Source: Parvibaculum sedimenti
GTDB taxonomy: Bacteria; Pseudomonadota; Alphaproteobacteria; Parvibaculales; Parvibaculaceae
NCBI RefSeq assembly: GCF_009184905.1
Contig: NZ_WESC01000003.1
Location: forward strand, 1 to 64,000
DNA length: 64,000 nt
Reading direction: 5' to 3'
Positions 61,338 through 64,000 of the stretch are shown one piece after another. Below the pieces are notes generated by a model. It ran no database searches. It saw only the letters and a program-made list of their open reading frames with translations, and was not told where the DNA came from. A program made the position numbers and the translations under genes. Within the stretch, counting starts at the first letter, position 1. Every line of letters starts with the position of its first letter.

Positions 61338-62459
61338 CTAGAGCATGTGGTGCGCGAGGAACAGCGCATGGCCTTCGGCGGCGACTCTCTCCCGCAACGC
61401 CCGATCCTCGATCAGGCGACGGCAAGCATCGACAAATTCCTCGGTCGTGTCGGCAACCAGAGCGTGGCACCCCGGGATGACGCCGAGCCCCCGGACGGCA
61501 TGACTCGTCGCCACGACGGCCCGCCGATAGAACCACGCCTCCAGAATCTTGATCTTCGTGCCGCTTCCGCCCCGCAGAGGCGCAATGGCGATTGTCGCTT
61601 CCCGGTAGAGATCACGCAGATCAGGGACATATCCCCTCCAGTCGAGTTCCGACTCGATCAGGCGTGCGCCTATGCGCTCGGGCGCGTCGCCGGCAACAGT
61701 AACGGTGACGCCGGGCAAGCTCCGCGCGAGACGCGGCTGAATGTCTTTCATCAGCCAGTCGGCTGCGTCGCGGTTGGGCAGATAGCCGAGCGTACCGACG
61801 AACAGGATGGAAGGACGACCGTTCGGCGGGCAATCGGCCAGCGGACAGCCAGGACCGGCGATCCGGCTTGGAGTGGCGCGCACCCTTCCCGGTTCCGATC
61901 TAGCCCCCAACGCCGCAGCGTCGTTCGGCGCGGAAATATGCACCACCGGAAATTTCTCCAGCGCCCATCGTTCGCGCTTGCGATAGAACAACCCGCCGAC
62001 GACAAACTGTGCGGCCCGCCAGAGCGACCCGCTGCGCAGCGAGAGTTTCGCGCTACTGAAGCAGCGAGCCGACTCCCAGTCGTCGAGATCGATCTCGACG
62101 CGATCGAGCCAGGGTGTTGGAAGCCCCTCAAGCGCCGGGGCAACGCCAAGACGGAAAACGAAAACTCTATCTGGAATGCTGGCAGGAAAAGCTGTGCAGG
62201 CCTGCCTGATCGCGGCCAGATCAGGCATGCTCCAGCCAATCGCCTTTTTCCATTTCGGGCGCCGAATACCCGGCGGAACGATTGCCAATCTACCGGGCAG
62301 CTTGTTAGACGCAGGAGCTATATCTCCAGAGCCGATCACAAGAGTGACGAGATCGCCCGCTCGCGAGAGTTCGTGCGCCCACATCCATGCGCGCCGCGCA
62401 AGGCCGTTGCCCCTGGCGTCGGGAACGATCGGAGAAATCAGCAAGGACCATCCACTCAT
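61338..62459 (-). CDS. GT4-type glycosyltransferase (Glycos_transf_1_4 domain)
   Basis: A 373-residue GT-B glycosyltransferase. N-terminal domain: LLISPIVPDARGNGLARRAWMWAHEL (acceptor-side Rossmann). C-terminal domain: ILFVGTLGYLPNRDAADWL, VTVAGDAPERI, GYVPDLRDLYREATIAIAPL and GGSGTKIKILEAWFYRRAVV, the nucleotide-sugar site with the usual Glu. ATG 62459 starts the domain; an upstream in-frame start would add nine residues. It lies 13 bp before the fused transferase, with which it is co-transcribed. Sugar and acceptor are unknown. Confidence 0.88.
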   Translation of the reverse strand: MSGWSLLISPIVPDARGNGLARRAWMWAHELSRAGDLVTLVIGSGDIAPASNKLPGRLAIVPPGIRRPKWKKAIGWSMPDLAAIRQACTAFPASIPDRVFVFRLGVAPALEGLPTPWLDRVEIDLDDWESARCFSSAKLSLRSGSLWRAAQFVVGGLFYRKRERWALEKFPVVHISAPNDAAALGARSEPGRVRATPSRIAGPGCPLADCPPNGRPSILFVGTLGYLPNRDAADWLMKDIQPRLARSLPGVTVTVAGDAPERIGARLIESELDWRGYVPDLRDLYREATIAIAPLRGGSGTKIKILEAWFYRRAVVATSHAVRGLGVIPGCHALVADTTEEFVDACRRLIEDRALRERVAAEGHALFLAHHML

Positions 62460-62561
62460 GTTGCTTTGGAGTCTCGCACAACTCAAAGCAAAAGGCAGCC
62501 TTCAAAGCTTCTCATCATCCCGGCGCGGGCCAAGGCGCGACGCCTCGCGGCCACGCGACAG

Positions 62562-64000
62562 TCAGCCTACCACCCTGTATTCCGCAAAGTCCGGGTGGCG
62601 CATCTGCCACCAATATTTCGCGGTGAAGCTCGACCAGTTGTTGGTGACCTTGCCGTCGGCGGTCTTGTACCAGCTCGAGCAGCCGGCAGCCCAGACGGTC
62701 GACTGCATGTCCTCTTGCAGGTCGCGGTTGAAGGCGTCTTCCGCCTCCTTTTTCACGTCGATATAGCGCACCTTCGGATTCCTGAGCGCGCCTAAGCACT
62801 GCATGATGTAGTTCACCTGGCACTCGATCATGAAGATGATGGAGTTGTGACCGAGATTGGTGTTGGGCCCATAAAGCATGAAGAAATTCGGGAAGCCCGC
62901 AATCGCGACGCCGCGATGCGCCTCCGCGCCATTCGCCCAGGCCGTATTGAGATCGACATTGTTGCGCCCGACAACCTTCATCGGCGCGAGGAAAGTCGTC
63001 GTCACGAAGCCGGTCGAATAGATGATGACATCGGTCGGATGGGACACGCCGTCCCTGGTCACGATGGCGTCAGATGTCACCTTCTCGACATGGCTGGTGC
63101 AGACATCGACATTCTCCCGCGCCATGGTCGGGAACCAGTCATTCGACAGAAGGATGCGCTTGCAGCCCGCCGGATAATCGGGCGTGAGCTTCGCGCGCAG
63201 CTCCGGATCCTTGATATGGGCTTCAAGTTCCTTCAGCGACGCCTTTTCGAAAAGCTTGCCGAAGAAGCTGCCCCGGACGAAAGCAAGATAGTTGAGTTCG
63301 AGGCGCAGATAAATCTGCAGGCGATGCAGCTTCACCAGCCAGGGAAAACGACGGAACATCCGCTGCTCGAAATCCGTATAGGGACGGTCCGCCTTCGGCA
63401 CTATCCAGTTCGCCGAGCGCTGGAAGACGGTGAGCTTCTTTGCCTTGGGCGCGATCTGCGGCACGAACTGGATGGCGCTGGCACCATTGCCGATGACGGC
63501 AACATTCTTGCCCTGAAGATCGACGCTCTGGTCCCAGCGCGCCGAATGGAACGCCTTGCCCGCGAAGGATTCGATGCCGGGCAGATCTGGCGTGAACGGG
63601 CGGTTGAGCTGCCCGGTTCCAGAGACGACCACATTCGCCGTGATCTCTTCGCCCGCCCTGGTGCGGATGCGCCAGAGACCGGCAGCCTCGTCGAAACGCG
63701 CCTCATCGACCTCGGTATTGAAACGGATGAACGGGCGCAGGCCGTACTTCCGCGTCACATGCTTCATGTAATCGAGGATCTCAGGCTGGAGGGCGAACTT
63801 GCGCGACCAGTTGACCTTGGGCTCGAACGAGAAGGAATAGAGATGCGAGGGCACGTCGCAGCCAGAGCCGGGATAAGTGTTGTCGCGCCAGGTCCCGCCG
63901 ATCTCGTCTTCCTTCTCCAGCATCACGAAGGAGTCGATGCCCACACGCCGAAGCTGGACGGCCATGCAAAGCCCGCCCATGCCGGTGCCGAAAATGGCGA
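62562..64000 (-). CDS. Flavin-containing monooxygenase, Baeyer-Villiger type (5' part outside window)
   Basis: At least 479 residues of an FAD/NADPH class B monooxygenase; the first codons lie beyond 64000. The FAD GxGxxG (AIFGTGMGGLCMA) is cut by the window edge. Then come GGTWRDNTYPGSGCDVPSHLY, the fingerprint FAGKAFHSARWD (FxGxxxHxxxW), the NADPH loop VAVIGNGASAIQFVPQI and the C-terminal TGF / YGPNTNLGHNSIIFMIE region. These enzymes insert oxygen next to a ketone, often in terpenoid, steroid or alkanone breakdown. It is on the same strand as the glycosyltransferases, 102 bp upstream. Confidence 0.9.
   Translation of the reverse strand, partial: AIFGTGMGGLCMAVQLRRVGIDSFVMLEKEDEIGGTWRDNTYPGSGCDVPSHLYSFSFEPKVNWSRKFALQPEILDYMKHVTRKYGLRPFIRFNTEVDEARFDEAAGLWRIRTRAGEEITANVVVSGTGQLNRPFTPDLPGIESFAGKAFHSARWDQSVDLQGKNVAVIGNGASAIQFVPQIAPKAKKLTVFQRSANWIVPKADRPYTDFEQRMFRRFPWLVKLHRLQIYLRLELNYLAFVRGSFFGKLFEKASLKELEAHIKDPELRAKLTPDYPAGCKRILLSNDWFPTMARENVDVCTSHVEKVTSDAIVTRDGVSHPTDVIIYSTGFVTTTFLAPMKVVGRNNVDLNTAWANGAEAHRGVAIAGFPNFFMLYGPNTNLGHNSIIFMIECQVNYIMQCLGALRNPKVRYIDVKKEAEDAFNRDLQEDMQSTVWAAGCSSWYKTADGKVTNNWSSFTAKYWWQMRHPDFAEYRVVG

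Noticed and set aside
60035-61480. 481-codon open frame opposite the fused glycosyltransferase
   Set aside because: Low-complexity Arg-rich translation, while the opposite strand has clear DXD and Anp1-type motifs.
1-64000. tRNA, rRNA or CRISPR loci
   Set aside because: No cloverleaf-type sequence with a T-loop, no rRNA segment and no regularly spaced repeats were recognised on either strand.

Overview
The window is about 64 kb of GC-rich chromosome from an alphaproteobacterium. Gene content (many acyl-CoA dehydrogenases, a cytochrome P450, a Baeyer-Villiger/FMO-type monooxygenase, a PleC/DivJ-like style of histidine kinase, an aerobic homoprotocatechuate-type meta-cleavage cluster) fits a lipid-, hydrocarbon- or terpenoid-degrading Hyphomicrobiales such as Parvibaculum. 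That genus name is inference from gene content, not from a search. Genes are tightly packed: many ATGA/TGATG start-stop overlaps within operons and four convergent pairs whose 3' ends overlap.

Layout. 1-365: the end of an IS3-family element inserted in a DUF1302 outer-membrane-type gene, leaving a truncated gene. 1044-4665: three translationally coupled genes (2-hydroxyacid dehydrogenase, TIM-barrel sugar isomerase/epimerase, DUF2264 protein), probably uronate or sugar-acid catabolism. 4672-13268: orphan histidine kinase, patatin-like phospholipase, lysophospholipase-like lipoprotein, uracil-DNA glycosylase family protein, acyl-CoA dehydrogenase, thioesterase, luciferase-like oxidoreductase. 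13265-16024: a GPH-family symporter and a nucleoside transporter. 16253-24439: beta-oxidation-like genes (MFE-2-type SDR, crotonase, three acyl-CoA dehydrogenases, small monooxygenase) around a second orphan kinase. 24673-27265: cobT, a DUF1289 protein and a POT-family peptide transporter.

27266-29300 is a markedly AT-richer three-gene accessory island: a TIGR04255-type protein followed by two coupled proteins of unknown function. It is the best candidate in the window for an undescribed system. 29589-34172 is a PepSY / cytochrome b561 / two-component module followed by a membrane TraB/GumN-like protein. 34240-39378 holds housekeeping genes (PhnA-domain protein, SUMT, retropepsin-like protease, phosphomannomutase, thioesterase, DusA).

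39402-48931 is a complete-looking hpa-type aromatic catabolic cluster with two HpaB-like oxygenases, type I extradiol dioxygenase, semialdehyde dehydrogenase, FAH-family isomerase/decarboxylase, HpaH hydratase and HpaI aldolase, under a MarR and a TetR regulator. Two 18-of-20 identical sites flank the TetR gene and look like its operators. 48937-54646 has PolX, a fatty-acid desaturase, a zinc alcohol dehydrogenase and a P450. 54932-59613 has a nitronate monooxygenase and the cysQ-cysD-cysNC sulfate activation operon. 59753-62459 has two glycosyltransferase genes, one an unusual Och1-like plus Anp1-like fusion. A flavin monooxygenase runs off the right edge. No tRNA, rRNA or CRISPR array was recognised.
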